From an uncultured Lachnospiraceae bacterium (GTDB lineage: Bacteria; Bacillota; Clostridia; Lachnospirales; Lachnospiraceae), in assembly GCA_947626285.1 (NCBI GenBank), contig CANQRR010000002.1, positions 1 to 64,000 of the forward strand: a DNA stretch of 64,000 bases. Direction: 5' to 3'. Of this stretch, positions 39,174 to 50,716 are shown one piece after another. The number at the start of each line of letters is the position of its first letter. The first letter of the stretch is position 1. The notes under the pieces were generated by a model. That model did not search any database, had not been told where the DNA came from, and worked only from the letters and a program-made list of their open reading frames with translations. A program made the position numbers and the translations under genes.

Positions 39174-41741
39174 ATGGCGGCGTTTGAGAAGATCAAGAGC
39201 GGGATGCCGGGACTGGATCAGGTGCTCGACAATATCCGTCTGGGCGACAATGTGGTCTGGCAGGTGACGGATCTGGAGGAGTACAGCTATTTTGTGCAGC
39301 CGTACGTGCGGCAGGCGATCGCGGACGGGCGGAATCTGGTCTACATCCGTTTCGCGCAGCACGAGCCGATCCTGCCGGAGATGGAGGGGCTGAAGATTTA
39401 TCAGTTCGACCCGGACGAAGGCTTTGAGAAATTTACGGTCGACATCCACAACCGGATCACGGAGGAGGGGCGGGACGCGTTCTACGTCTTCGACAGCCTC
39501 TCGGAGCTGCAGTCGGCCTGGTACACGGACCTGATGATGGGCAATTTCTTCTGCGTGACCTGTCCGTACCTCTTTATCCTGGATACGGTCGCGTTCTTCC
39601 CGCTGATCCGCGGCAGACATTCTTTTGAGGCAGTCGCGCGCATCCGGGAGACGACGCAGCTTCTCCTGGACGTCTATTCGGACGGGGACGTGCGCTACCT
39701 GCATCCCTTAAAGGTCTGGAACCGCTATTCGACGACGATGTTCCTGCCGCACTGCTGCAGGGATGCAAGCGGCGTCTTCGAACCGTTGACGGACGGCGTG
39801 GCGACGAGCCGCTATTACAGTCTGATCCAGTCGGCGGCCGGGTATGGGCAGGACCAGTCGAGCGACAGCCACGACCGCTTTTTTATCAAGGCGAAGGCGG
39901 ATTACCTGAGCGGACAGTTCACAGATGAGACGGAGGACATGATCATCGAGAGCACGATGACGCGCGACCCAAAGATGCACGCGCTTCTAAAGCAGTATTT
40001 TGAACCGGCGGACTATTTCGAGGTGCGCGACCGCATGATCGGCAGCGGCGCGATCGGCGGAAAGGCCTGCGGCATGCTGACCGCGCGGAAGATCGTGGAC
40101 AGGGCGCTGGAGGGTTACCACAAGCATTCCGAACAGCACGATTCGTTCTATATCGGATCGGACGTGTTCTACACCTACATCGTTTCGAACGGCTGCTGGG
40201 AGACGCGCATCCGGCAGAAGACGGAGGAAGGGTTTTTAAGCGCCGCGCAGGAGCTGAAGGAGGCGTTGCTCTCCGGGCAGTTCCCGAACAACATCCGGGA
40301 GCAGTTCCGCAACATGCTGGAGTATTTCGGCCAGAACCCGATCATCGTGCGCTCATCTAGTCTTCTGGAGGACGGGTTCGGAAACGCGTTTGCAGGAAAA
40401 TATGAGTCGGTGTTCTGCCCGAACCGCGGCGAGATCGAGGAGCGGATGCAGGCGTTCGAGGACGCGGTGCGCACGGTCTACGCGAGCACGATGGACCCGT
40501 CGGCTCTGGAGTACCGCCAGAAGCGCGGGCTGGCCGACAGCGATGAGCAGATGGCCGTGCTGGTGCAGCGCGTGTCGGGCTCTTACTACGGGCCGTATTT
40601 TATGCCGTGCACGGCGGGCGTCGGCTACAGCTACAGTGCCTACAAATGGATGCCGGATATGGACCCGTCGGCCGGGATGCTGCGCATCGTGATGGGGCTT
40701 GGGACGAAGGCTGTGGACCGCACGGAAAATGACTATCCGCGCCTCGTGAACCTGGACCGGCCGGAGGTGACGATGCTCGTGAAGATCGCGGATAAGCACC
40801 GCTTCTCCCAGCACAAGATCGACGTGATCAACATGGCGGAGAACCGCACGCAGGAGGTCGCCTTGTCTGAGCTTCTGCCGCATCTGCCGCAGTGGTACAA
40901 GAATGTGGTGCTGGAGCACGACTATGAGGCGGAGGACCGTCTGAGAGAGACGGGCAGGCCGCGGGACATTTATTTCGTGAGCTGTCAGCGCCTGCTGGCG
41001 AACAGGAAGTTCACTTCAATGATGAAGAAGATGCTGCACGAGCTTCAGAAAGCCTATGACAACCCGGTGGACATCGAGTACACGGTGAACTTGAGCCAGG
41101 GCGACGACTTCGTCGTTAATCTTCTGCAGTGCCGTCCGCTCTACGTCGGGAAGGATGAGGTCAGCACGCAGATGCCGGAAGTCAGCTCGGAGCGGACGTT
41201 CTTCGAGATCACGGAGTCCTCGATGGGGCAGTCGATGGCAAAGAAGATCGACGTGGTGATCCAGGTGGAACCGAAGGAATACTATGAGTTCCCGTATGCG
41301 CAGAAGCCGCGCGTGGCGGACGCGATCGGGGCAGTGAACAAGTATTACAAAGGGAAAATCAAAAATATCCTGCTCACGGTGCCGGGGCGCATCGGCACCT
41401 CGTCGCCGGAGCTCGGCGTGCCGGTGAAGTTTGTCGACATCTCCGGTTTCTGCGCGATCTGCGAGGTCACGGACAACCGCGCCGGGTATATGCCGGAGCT
41501 CAGCTACGGTAGCCATATGTTCCAGGATCTGGTCGAGTCGGAGATCTTCTACGGCGCGATCTTTGGGGATCGCAGGACGAAGTGCTACCAGAGGGATTAC
41601 TTTGAAGGGCGGACAAATCTCTTCCCGGAGATCTGCCCGGACGAGGCGGAACTCTCCGGTATCCTGCGCGTCTACGAGGTCGATCGCCTGAAGCTCTGGG
41701 TGGACGGCGTGAACAACCACGCGCTGTGCGCGGAGGAGTAG
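39174..41741 (+). CDS. PPDK/PEP-synthase N-terminal (ATP-grasp) domain protein with N-terminal KaiC/RecA-like domain
   Basis: KSGMPGLDQVLDNIRLGDNVVWQV resembles a KaiC N-terminus; GSGAIGGKACGMLTARKIV and PIIVRSSSLLEDGFGNAFAGKYESVF are PPDK_N-type. No PEP-utiliser His domain seen. Confidence 0.8.
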   Translation: MAAFEKIKSGMPGLDQVLDNIRLGDNVVWQVTDLEEYSYFVQPYVRQAIADGRNLVYIRFAQHEPILPEMEGLKIYQFDPDEGFEKFTVDIHNRITEEGRDAFYVFDSLSELQSAWYTDLMMGNFFCVTCPYLFILDTVAFFPLIRGRHSFEAVARIRETTQLLLDVYSDGDVRYLHPLKVWNRYSTTMFLPHCCRDASGVFEPLTDGVATSRYYSLIQSAAGYGQDQSSDSHDRFFIKAKADYLSGQFTDETEDMIIESTMTRDPKMHALLKQYFEPADYFEVRDRMIGSGAIGGKACGMLTARKIVDRALEGYHKHSEQHDSFYIGSDVFYTYIVSNGCWETRIRQKTEEGFLSAAQELKEALLSGQFPNNIREQFRNMLEYFGQNPIIVRSSSLLEDGFGNAFAGKYESVFCPNRGEIEERMQAFEDAVRTVYASTMDPSALEYRQKRGLADSDEQMAVLVQRVSGSYYGPYFMPCTAGVGYSYSAYKWMPDMDPSAGMLRIVMGLGTKAVDRTENDYPRLVNLDRPEVTMLVKIADKHRFSQHKIDVINMAENRTQEVALSELLPHLPQWYKNVVLEHDYEAEDRLRETGRPRDIYFVSCQRLLANRKFTSMMKKMLHELQKAYDNPVDIEYTVNLSQGDDFVVNLLQCRPLYVGKDEVSTQMPEVSSERTFFEITESSMGQSMAKKIDVVIQVEPKEYYEFPYAQKPRVADAIGAVNKYYKGKIKNILLTVPGRIGTSSPELGVPVKFVDISGFCAICEVTDNRAGYMPELSYGSHMFQDLVESEIFYGAIFGDRRTKCYQRDYFEGRTNLFPEICPDEAELSGILRVYEVDRLKLWVDGVNNHALCAEE

Positions 41742-41842
41742 AAATTTCTTCAAATAGAAAAAGTATCTTGCTATCCCGCCTGTACAGCGACTATAATAAA
41801 GTAAGACTTTAGATGTGTCGCTGGGAAGGGCGGGATATTTTT

Positions 41843-42661
41843 ATGAGATTGTTGATTGTCGAGGACGACCGCGGGCTGGCGGAGGGTATCGCCTTTTCCA
41901 TGGGACGCGATGGATACGAGGTCAGCCATGCCGGGACGATCGCGGCTGCGCGAAGGTTGCTGGAATCAGAAAAGCCGGATGCGGTCCTGCTCGATCTGAA
42001 TCTTCCGGACGGCGACGGGATCGCATTCTGCCGGGAGATCCGGGAGACTTCCAGGATCCCGATCCTGATGCTGACGGCCCGCGACATGGAGACAGATGAG
42101 GTGCAGGGGCTCTTGAGCGGGGCGGACGATTACCTGACAAAGCCGTTTTCTCTGGCGGTGCTCAAGGCGAGGCTGGACACGGTGATGCGGAGAAGCCAAG
42201 AGCCGGCGGCAGGGCAGCCGGAAAAAGACGCCCGCCATGGCGGCACAGCAGACCACATGGGCGGGGTCAGAGCGCGCGGCTCGGACAGGGAACAAGGTTC
42301 CGAAATGCGCGGCTCAGACGGAGGACAAGACGTTGGAAGCCAAGGAGCAGACAGAGAACGCGCGCTGGTGTGCGGGGAGATACGGCTGCTGCCGGGAAGC
42401 ATGAAGGTCTGGCGCGGCGAGCGCGAGGTCGAGTGCAGCGCGACGGAGTTCCGCCTTCTGTATTATCTGATGGAGAACCGCGGGCAAGTGCTGCTCAAGG
42501 AACAGATCCTGGGGCATGTCTGGGACAGTTCCGGGAGTTTTGTCGACGAGAACACCCTGCAGGTGACGATCGGCAGGCTGCGCCGGAAGCTGGAAAAGGA
42601 TCCTTCGAATCCGACGTACATTCGGACCGTCCACGGGCTGGGATATCTATTTGCACAGTGA
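41843..42661 (+). CDS. OmpR/PhoB-family response regulator with an unusually long interdomain linker
   Basis: MRLLIVEDDRGLAEGIAFSMG, LLDLNLPDGDG, and winged helix ECSATEFRLLYYLMENRGQVLLKEQIL...VDENTLQVTIGRLRRKLE. Confidence 0.92.
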   Translation: MRLLIVEDDRGLAEGIAFSMGRDGYEVSHAGTIAAARRLLESEKPDAVLLDLNLPDGDGIAFCREIRETSRIPILMLTARDMETDEVQGLLSGADDYLTKPFSLAVLKARLDTVMRRSQEPAAGQPEKDARHGGTADHMGGVRARGSDREQGSEMRGSDGGQDVGSQGADRERALVCGEIRLLPGSMKVWRGEREVECSATEFRLLYYLMENRGQVLLKEQILGHVWDSSGSFVDENTLQVTIGRLRRKLEKDPSNPTYIRTVHGLGYLFAQ

Positions 42662-42701
42662 TTTTTTTAGTTGATAAGCAGAAGAAATGAGGAGGACTGC
42701 C

Positions 42702-44123
42702 ATGAAAGAACGATTGAGATCCGCGAACCCCTACCTTCCGCTCTGGGAGCACGTCCCGGACGGCGAGCCGCGCGTCTTCACATACAAGGGCGAAACGCGC
42801 GTCTATGTCTACGGTTCGCACGACACGGAGCGCAGCGAATACTGCGGCAGGGACCAGGTGGTCTGGAGCGCGCCGGTGGACGACCTGACCGACTGGACCT
42901 GTCACGGCGTCTGCTATCGGGCGTCCGACGATTCCATACTCTTCGCGCCGGACGTGGTGCAGAAGGGCGATACCTTTTACCTCTACGCTGCCGAGGACCA
43001 CGGTTCGCGGATCATGGTCGCCTCCTCAAAAAATCCCGCCGGTCCGTTTGAAAACCCGCGGCTCACGCCGCTGGGCTTTGACCCCGGGATCCTGGTGGAC
43101 GACGATGGCAGGGTGTACGCGTTCTGGGGATTCTGCAGGGCGTTCTGCGCGGAGCTCGAGGACGACATGTGCACGATCAAAGAGGGCACCCTGCGCTGCG
43201 ATTCCATCGGACACACGCCGGATCCCTGGAATGAGGAGAACAACGAGACAGGCATCGATCTGCGCGATTCTTTTTTTGAGGCGTCCTCCCCGCGAAAGAT
43301 CAACGGCAAGTATGTCTACGTCTATTCGAAGCGCTATGTGACGCCGGTGCCGGAGCTGGGCGTGTATGAGCCGTGCAACGGTTTCCTCAGCTACAAATGG
43401 TCGGACCGCCCGCTCGACGGTTATCAGGAAGGCGGCGATATCTCGTTCAACGGCGGCGAGATCCTGCGGCTTCCGGACGGGACCGGACAGCAGACGTACC
43501 GCTGGGGCAACAATCACGGCGGACTCGTGGAGATCGGCGGGCAGTGGTACATTTTCTATCATCGCCAGACCGGCACAGATGAGTTTTCCAGACAGGGCAT
43601 GATCGAGCCGGTCGATGTGGCGGTCGGAAAGGATGGGAAAATCTACATTGGGGATATTACTTATGTAAACGGCGAGCCGGTGAGCTCGAAACCGGTGGAG
43701 GAGACTTCCTCCGGGGCGTCAGCAGGCGGCATCGACGCCTACAAGATCATCTCCGCGGGTTATGCCTGCCATCTTTCGCCGCTCGGGCAGGCCTATGTCA
43801 AGCCGGTGTATGAGCAGATCGACGGCGTCTCCTCCCCGGTCGTGAACATCAAGGATGGCACGACCGCCGGGTTCCGCTACCTTCAGTTCGGGCAGAACGC
43901 CCCGAAGACCTGCACCGTCGCGATGAGCTGCAGCGCGGAAATGTGTGTGAAGGTCAGGATCGACAGCTGGCACGGCAGGGTAGTGGCGCAGTTCGACGCG
44001 AAACCGGGAAAGAGGGAGTACTGTGCGCCGCTCGCCTGCGGGATCATCGGCAGACGCGCGGTATACTTCGAGTTCTGCGGCGACGGCGAGGCGGAGTTTG
44101 ACTGGTTCACCTTTGACCGTTAG
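42702..44123 (+). CDS. GH43-family glycoside hydrolase with C-terminal CBM6-like region
   Basis: NPYLPLWEHVPDGEPRVFTYKGETRVYVYGSHD, FAPDVVQKGDTFYLYAA, DPGILVDDDGRVYAFWG. Confidence 0.88.
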   Translation: MKERLRSANPYLPLWEHVPDGEPRVFTYKGETRVYVYGSHDTERSEYCGRDQVVWSAPVDDLTDWTCHGVCYRASDDSILFAPDVVQKGDTFYLYAAEDHGSRIMVASSKNPAGPFENPRLTPLGFDPGILVDDDGRVYAFWGFCRAFCAELEDDMCTIKEGTLRCDSIGHTPDPWNEENNETGIDLRDSFFEASSPRKINGKYVYVYSKRYVTPVPELGVYEPCNGFLSYKWSDRPLDGYQEGGDISFNGGEILRLPDGTGQQTYRWGNNHGGLVEIGGQWYIFYHRQTGTDEFSRQGMIEPVDVAVGKDGKIYIGDITYVNGEPVSSKPVEETSSGASAGGIDAYKIISAGYACHLSPLGQAYVKPVYEQIDGVSSPVVNIKDGTTAGFRYLQFGQNAPKTCTVAMSCSAEMCVKVRIDSWHGRVVAQFDAKPGKREYCAPLACGIIGRRAVYFEFCGDGEAEFDWFTFDR

Positions 44124-44173
44124 GCGGCGGCCGGCGGACGGAGATCTCTCTTAGGTAAAGAAGGAAGGGCAGG

Positions 44174-45262
44174 ATGGGCAGAAACGATATCTGGCTTCTC
44201 GTATTTGGCGTGCTGGCGTTTGTCGGTCTCTTTGCCGGCATCTGCAGTTTTTTCTATTATCGCTGGCTGATCGGGCGGCTGGCGCGGACGCTGAGCGCGT
44301 ATCAGCGGAACGTGCCTGTGCAGGAGAAGGAGACGGAGGCCGCCGCAGAGGAGCGGCAGATGGACTTATATGAAAAAGGGCAGTTTGCCGACACGCGGGA
44401 GTCGAAGCTGGAGGCGCAGCTTCGGAGGCTTCTGCGCCAGTCCGCGGTTCTGCAGGAGCAGGCGCAGAAGGACAGGGAGAGCCTCGCAGGGCTGCTGTCG
44501 GATCTGTCGCATCAGCTCAAGACGCCGCTCGCGAACATCGTGATGGATGCGGAGCTTTTGCAGGAGGACGATCTGACAGAGGAAGAGCGCGAGAAATTTG
44601 AGCTGCACATCAAGGAACAGGCGCAGAAGATGCAGTGGCTTTTGTCGGCGCTCGTGAAGGCGTCCCGGCTGGAACGCGGCATCCTGCACTTTGAGGCGGT
44701 GCGGCAGGATATTCTGCCGACGCTTGCCCTGAGTGTGAGTGCGGTGTACCGCCAGGCGCAGGAGAAGGACATTATAATCGAGCTGAGGGCAGAGAAGGGT
44801 GCGGGCGGATCGGAGGGCGGCACGGACAGTGATGTTTCTTTGGCCGGAACCGATCCGGGCAGACAACCTGGCGAATACCTGCTGTACCACAATCGAAAGT
44901 GGACGGCGGAGGCGATCACAAATATTCTTGAGAACGCGGTCAAATACAGCCCGCGCGGAGCGAAGATCCGGATCGTTCTGGAGCCGCTTTCCACCTACAC
45001 GAAGGTCAATATCCTCGACCGGGGCCCGGGCGTGCCGCAGGAAGAGTACAACCAGATCTTCAAGCGGTTTTACCGTGGGAAGCAGGCGGAAGAGATCGAG
45101 GGGACAGGGCTGGGGCTGTACCTGGCGCAGGTGATACTTGCGCAGGAAAAGGGATACGTCACAGTGGCTGAGAACCCGGAGGGCGGGAGCTGCTTTTCGG
45201 TGTTTCTGTTGAACGCGGGGCTGGAAAGCGCGGAGAAACGGCCCGATGATCCGCCTGCGTGA
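44174..45262 (+). CDS. Sensor histidine kinase
   Basis: LLSDLSHQLKTPLANI H-box, ITNILENAVKYSP N-box, GTGLGLYLAQVIL. Confidence 0.92.
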   Translation: MGRNDIWLLVFGVLAFVGLFAGICSFFYYRWLIGRLARTLSAYQRNVPVQEKETEAAAEERQMDLYEKGQFADTRESKLEAQLRRLLRQSAVLQEQAQKDRESLAGLLSDLSHQLKTPLANIVMDAELLQEDDLTEEEREKFELHIKEQAQKMQWLLSALVKASRLERGILHFEAVRQDILPTLALSVSAVYRQAQEKDIIIELRAEKGAGGSEGGTDSDVSLAGTDPGRQPGEYLLYHNRKWTAEAITNILENAVKYSPRGAKIRIVLEPLSTYTKVNILDRGPGVPQEEYNQIFKRFYRGKQAEEIEGTGLGLYLAQVILAQEKGYVTVAENPEGGSCFSVFLLNAGLESAEKRPDDPPA

Positions 45263-45311
45263 TCGAAGCGGCAGAGGGCGGACCTGCTCCACAGCAGGGT
45301 ACCGCCGGAAG

Positions 45312-45341
45312 AATACTGACAGAACTGTCAGTATTTTTTTT
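45312..45341 (+). terminator. Rho-independent terminator between histidine kinase and ABC genes
   Basis: AATACTGACAG-AA-CTGTCAGTATT followed by a T run. Confidence 0.85.
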
Positions 45342-45347
45342 ACGAGT

Positions 45348-45380
45348 CGTCAGCGTGCTGTCAGCAATGCCCGGTATACT
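45348..45380 (+). promoter_or_regulatory. Candidate response-regulator-controlled promoter of the ABC transporter
   Basis: CGTCAG (45348) and TGTCAG (45359) 11 bp apart; TATACT -10 at 45375. Confidence 0.5.
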
Positions 45381-45473
45381 GAAATACAGGCAGGAGGTTC
45401 CTGCCGAATCGACAGCTGCGAAATATCAGGGTCTGTGCTGTGGGACAGCCTGTGACGCGGCGAAAAGGGGGAT

Positions 45474-46255
<782 letters not shown>

Positions 46256-46259
<4 letters not shown>

Positions 46260-48958
46260 GGAACAACAATCAGAAGGTCATCCGCCGCCTGTCCGCGCGC
46301 AGCCTGGCGAACAGCCGTGTGCGCAACCGGATCGCGGTGCTGGCGATCGCGCTCACGAGCCTGCTGTTCACGGGAATTTTTACTTTTCTGGAAGGGAGCA
46401 TCCAGATCACGGAGGAGGAGACGATGCGCGAGGTCGGCACGCGCACGCACGCGGGGCTGAAGGACGCGACGAGGGAGCAGATGGAGCGGATCGCTGAAAA
46501 CCCCGAGGTAAAAAGCTATTCCTGGAATATTTTTCTCGGCGTCGCGGACAATGTCCCGACGAGGCAGAGTGAGCTGCGCGTTGCGTCGGGGGAGGATGAG
46601 CTGGAGAATTCGTTCGTCGAACTGGAGGAAGGGACGGTGCCGAAGGGGCGGCTCGACCTGATCGCGGACACGATCGTGCTCGAGGCGCTTGGAGTTGAGC
46701 CAAAGCTGGGAGCCCAGGTGCCAATCTCGTTCGAGTTTCTGGGCGAGCCGCACAGCGAGACCTTTACACTCTGCGGCTGGTACAGCGGCAGCTACATCAG
46801 CCATGCGAGCGAGCTTTATCTGTCGGAAACGTACTGGGAGGAGCTGCGCGCCGGGCGCACGGACGAGGAATTCGCCGCGATCGGTGAGGATGATCCGCAA
46901 TACAGGGGCATGGGACTTTACAGCGTGAACCTGTGGTTCAAAAACGCGCGCGGGATCGAAGAGCGTGTGCGCAGGATCATCGAGGAGGCGGGGTACGAGC
47001 CGGAGACGGAGCTCGATTACGGCGTGAACTGGGCCTATATGAGCAGCCGCGCGGAGAACCTGGACGCGATGCAGATCATTTTGCTGGTCAGCGCCCTGCT
47101 CGCCGTGATCCTCACCGGATATCTGATCATTCACAACATTTTCCAGATCTCGATCCTGGGCGACATCCGATTCTATGGGCTGCTGAAGACGGTCGGCACG
47201 ACCGGAAGGCAGATTCGGAAGCTGGTGCGCCGCCAGGCGTGGATGCTGTCGGCGGTCGGGATCCCTCTGGGCTTGTGTCTGGGATTCATATTATGTAAAC
47301 TTGTATTCCCGTTCGCTACCGGCTTCCTGGATCTGCGCGGCATGGAGAAAAGCGTCGCGTTCCGTCCCTGGATCGTGTTGTTCGGGGCGCTGTTCTCTCT
47401 GGCGACCGTGTATTTCAGCTGCCGCAAGCCGGCGCGTATCGCCGCGAAGGTCTCTCCGGTGGAGGCGGTGCGCTATACGGAGGGCGGCGGCAGCGGACGC
47501 GGAAGAAGCGGCAGAAGGAATGCAGTGAGCGGCGGGAAAAAGGAACGGAGAGATCCGCAGAAAACTTCAAAATACAGAGGACGGATCCCGCGCATGGCGC
47601 TCGCGAACCTTGGGCGGAACAAGGGAAAGACCTGCGCGGTCGTGCTGTCGATGACATTCTCGATGGTGCTGCTCGCGCTTGTCCTGACCGCGATGCACAG
47701 CTTCCGGCTGGATTCCTATATTGAAGCGCGGATGACCGGGGATTTTCTGCTCGCGAATACGAATCTGACCGGAACCCGTATCAGCATGGATATGGCGCTA
47801 GACGAGGCGTACATCGCAGAGGCGGATAAGCAGCAGGGGATCACGGCGAGAGATGAGATCTGGGTGCGGTACGGCGGACCGAAACTGCGTCTGAGCGAGG
47901 CGGCAAGAGAGAAGTTTGCCGCTCTCGACGAGCAGGGACTGGTATTCCTTGATGACAGACACGGGGATATGTCGAGAGAGACGATCGAGAAGATCAAGAC
48001 CGGGGAATACGGGATCTACACGAATGAATACGCGTACACGCCGAGGCTTCTGGAACGGATCCCGGTGCTGGAGGGAACGCTTGACGCGGAGAAATTCCAA
48101 AGCGGAGACTATGTGCTGGTTGGGAATTTTTATGGGAATACGCAGACGGATGGGCCTTTGTACCATGCGGGCGAAACGATCACTGTGGGAATGGCGACGG
48201 AGGACTCTGAGTATGAGGAGGAACTGGATGACGACGGCAATACGCAGTATGTTGATCTGATCAATACACAGGAAAAGGAGTACGAGGTGATGGCGGTGAT
48301 CGATCTGCCGACGAGCATGCGGGACGGAGGAATCTCTCCGGACTCTTTCGATCTTGTGTTGCCGCTCGCGGATATGAGGCAGCAGAGCGAGGTGAGCGCG
48401 AGCCAGCTTCTGGCGGTTGCTTATGAGGTGAAACCGGAGTACCGGGAAGCGTTCGCGGATTTCGCGGAGCAGTACACGAAAAACGTCAACCCGCAGATGG
48501 GTTATCTCTCGGCGGACACGCTGAGGGCAGAGTTTTCGCGGATGATACAGTCGGTTGGACTGATCGGCGTCGTGCTGGCCGCGATCATCGCGCTGGTCGG
48601 CGTCCTGAATTTCCTGAACACTGTTTTGACCGGGATCCAGGCGCGCCGCCGCGAGTTCGCGATGCTGCAGAGTATCGGCCTGAGCGGGAGGCAGCTGCGG
48701 CAGCTTCTGATGTGCGAGGGCGTGTATTACGCGCTGATCTCCGGCGCGCTCGGCGTCGTGTTCGGGAGCGCGATCGGATACTTCGCGGTCGGCAGCCTGG
48801 AGCAGATGATCCTGTTCTTCCGCTATCGGTACACGGCGCTGCCGTACCTGATTCTGCTGCCGGTGTTCCTGGCGGTCTCCGTGTTGCTGCCGTACCTGGC
48901 GTGCGGGAGACTTGCGCGCACGAGCATTGTGGAGCGGCTGCGCGAGGCGGAGACGTGA
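46256..48958 (+). CDS. FtsX-like ABC transporter permease
   Basis: Multiple TMs, VSPVEAVRYTEGG, ARRREFAMLQSIGLSGRQLRQLLMCEG; ATGA overlap with the upstream gene. Confidence 0.9.
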
Positions 48959-49014
48959 AACTCCGCCCGGCAGTGAATTTTGCCGGACGGAAAGATATAA
49001 ACGCAAGATTTGTG

Positions 49015-50388
49015 TTACGGGCATTGATATGCGACTGCACCTTTACAGATCGTGACGTGTACTTTCCCATACAATTTCATTCCCGTAAATGGACTGTTCG
49101 CGGATTTCGAGCGATAGTTCCCGGCGATGAACGTTTCATCCGGGTCGAAAATCACAAGGTCAGCGGCGCAGCCCGGGATGATGGAGCCGTAGAGCAGCTG
49201 TTCTGCCGAAGCGGCAGCGGACAATGGCTCCGTGCCGTCGCCGGGAGTCTGGAACTTTTCGGGACAGGAGGTAAGCTCTGCGTGAGGTATCTGTCTGGCC
49301 AGAGCATTCAGCCGGTATAGCTTTGCCGGGCCGACTGTCATGCGCTCCAAAAGCTGCAGAAGCGTCAGATGCCCGGGGCGCACCAGGTTCGTAACGCCGA
49401 GCGCCAGGGAGGTCTCCAGACCAATGATCCCGCTCGGCGCGGAGAAGAAGTCTTCTTTTTGCTTTTCTTCCGCGCTGTGCGGGGCGTGGTCCGTCGCGAT
49501 CACCTCGATCGTGCCGTCGCGCAGTCCTTCGATGATCGCCAGGCGATCGGCTTCGGTGCGCAGCGGCGGGTTCATCTTGGCGTTGGTGCCGTATTTCTCC
49601 ACCGCGTCCTCCGTCAGAGAAAAATGGTGCGGCGTGGCTTCGGCGAAGACTCTTGCCCCCTGCGCCTTTGCGTTTCGCACGAGTGCGACGGAAGCCGCAG
49701 AGCTGATGTGCTGGATGTTGATCGTTGCGCCCGTCTGCAGGGCGAGCCTGCAGTCCCGTTCGATCAGAACGTTCTCAGCGATCGCCGGGGCGGTGCGGTT
49801 CGCGCCCGCTTTTTCGATATAGTCCGGGTGCTCCTCGTGGAAGGAGAGCGGCAGTCCGAGCGCGCGGGCAGAGCGCATGGCTTCTTCACACAGTTTCGCA
49901 TCGATCAGTGGGATCCCGTCGTCGGTAAAACCATACGCTCCGGACTCTGCCAGCGCAGAGAAATCGGTCAGTTCCTTTCCCTTTAATCCCTTTGTGACAG
50001 CCGCGGCAAAGCGCACGCGGATCTTTTCTTCCTTAGCGCGGCAGATGAGATCGCTCAGCAGCTCTGTATTATCCACCGGCGGACGCGTGTTCGCCATGCA
50101 GACGACCGTCGTGAAGCCGCCCGCCGCCGCGGAGAGCGAGCCCGTGTGCAGATCTTCCTTCCAGGTCTGTCCCGGATCGCGGAAATGCACGTGCACATCG
50201 ACCAGTCCCGGCGCTACGACGCAGCCGGAGGCGTCGATGACTTCCTCATCTTTCTGCGCAGCCAGCCCGTTGGTGCAGCCAGGCTTTCGCGGGTGAATTT
50301 CCGAAATGGTTCCGCTTTCTATCCGGATGTCCGCAGGATACTGTTCACCGGTACCCGGGGAGAAGATCGTTCCGTTTTTGATCAGCAT
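49015..50388 (-). CDS. pyrC: Dihydroorotase
   Basis: GLVDVHVHFRDPGQTWKEDLHTGSLSAAAGGFTTVVCMANTRPPVDN, ATDHAPHSAEEK. Confidence 0.95.
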   Translation of the reverse strand: MLIKNGTIFSPGTGEQYPADIRIESGTISEIHPRKPGCTNGLAAQKDEEVIDASGCVVAPGLVDVHVHFRDPGQTWKEDLHTGSLSAAAGGFTTVVCMANTRPPVDNTELLSDLICRAKEEKIRVRFAAAVTKGLKGKELTDFSALAESGAYGFTDDGIPLIDAKLCEEAMRSARALGLPLSFHEEHPDYIEKAGANRTAPAIAENVLIERDCRLALQTGATINIQHISSAASVALVRNAKAQGARVFAEATPHHFSLTEDAVEKYGTNAKMNPPLRTEADRLAIIEGLRDGTIEVIATDHAPHSAEEKQKEDFFSAPSGIIGLETSLALGVTNLVRPGHLTLLQLLERMTVGPAKLYRLNALARQIPHAELTSCPEKFQTPGDGTEPLSAAASAEQLLYGSIIPGCAADLVIFDPDETFIAGNYRSKSANSPFTGMKLYGKVHVTICKGAVAYQCP

Positions 50389-50441
50389 ATCGGCTCTCCG
50401 TTTCTCTGTATTTCTAAGGTTTCTGTCTGTTCCTGAAATTT

Positions 50442-50470
50442 ATTTTATGGTGTGAGGGAAGCGGTGTCAA
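50442..50470 (-). promoter_or_regulatory. pyrC promoter TTGACA-N17-TAAAAT (minus strand)
   Basis: Read from the reverse complement upstream of pyrC. Confidence 0.7.
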
Positions 50471-50523
50471 GCGATACTGTTTACTCAATGTCCGGATGCG
50501 GAAAAACCGGAGCGAGTGAAAAA

Positions 50524-50545
50524 ACGTTTCTTAAGAGAATCCTAA
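50524..50545. repeat. 22-bp motif copy 1 (ACGTTTCTTAAGAGAATCCTAA)
   Basis: Perfect reverse complement of 52602-52623. Confidence 0.85.
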
Positions 50546-50578
50546 TTCAAAAACCGGAGGGCGGGCGCAAAAAAACAG

Positions 50579-50607
50579 TTGAAAAATATGGGCGGATACG
50601 GTAGAAT
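50579..50607 (+). promoter_or_regulatory. efp promoter TTGAAA-N17-TAGAAT
   Basis: Hexamers with 17-bp spacing upstream of efp. Confidence 0.6.
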
Positions 50608-50716
50608 ATTACAGATCATTTGATTCGATAAAATCCTGTTTGGATATGGATGCCCACAGGGCGGCTTGTGGTTCCTGTCTCTGCGGGGCATAAAAGTATA
50701 AGGAGGAAGACAGACT

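Noticed and set aside
38926-39267. 113-aa plus-strand ORF spanning the G9 tract
   Set aside because: Overlaps the leader and start of the 39174 gene out of frame and depends on G-tract length; no coding-like features.
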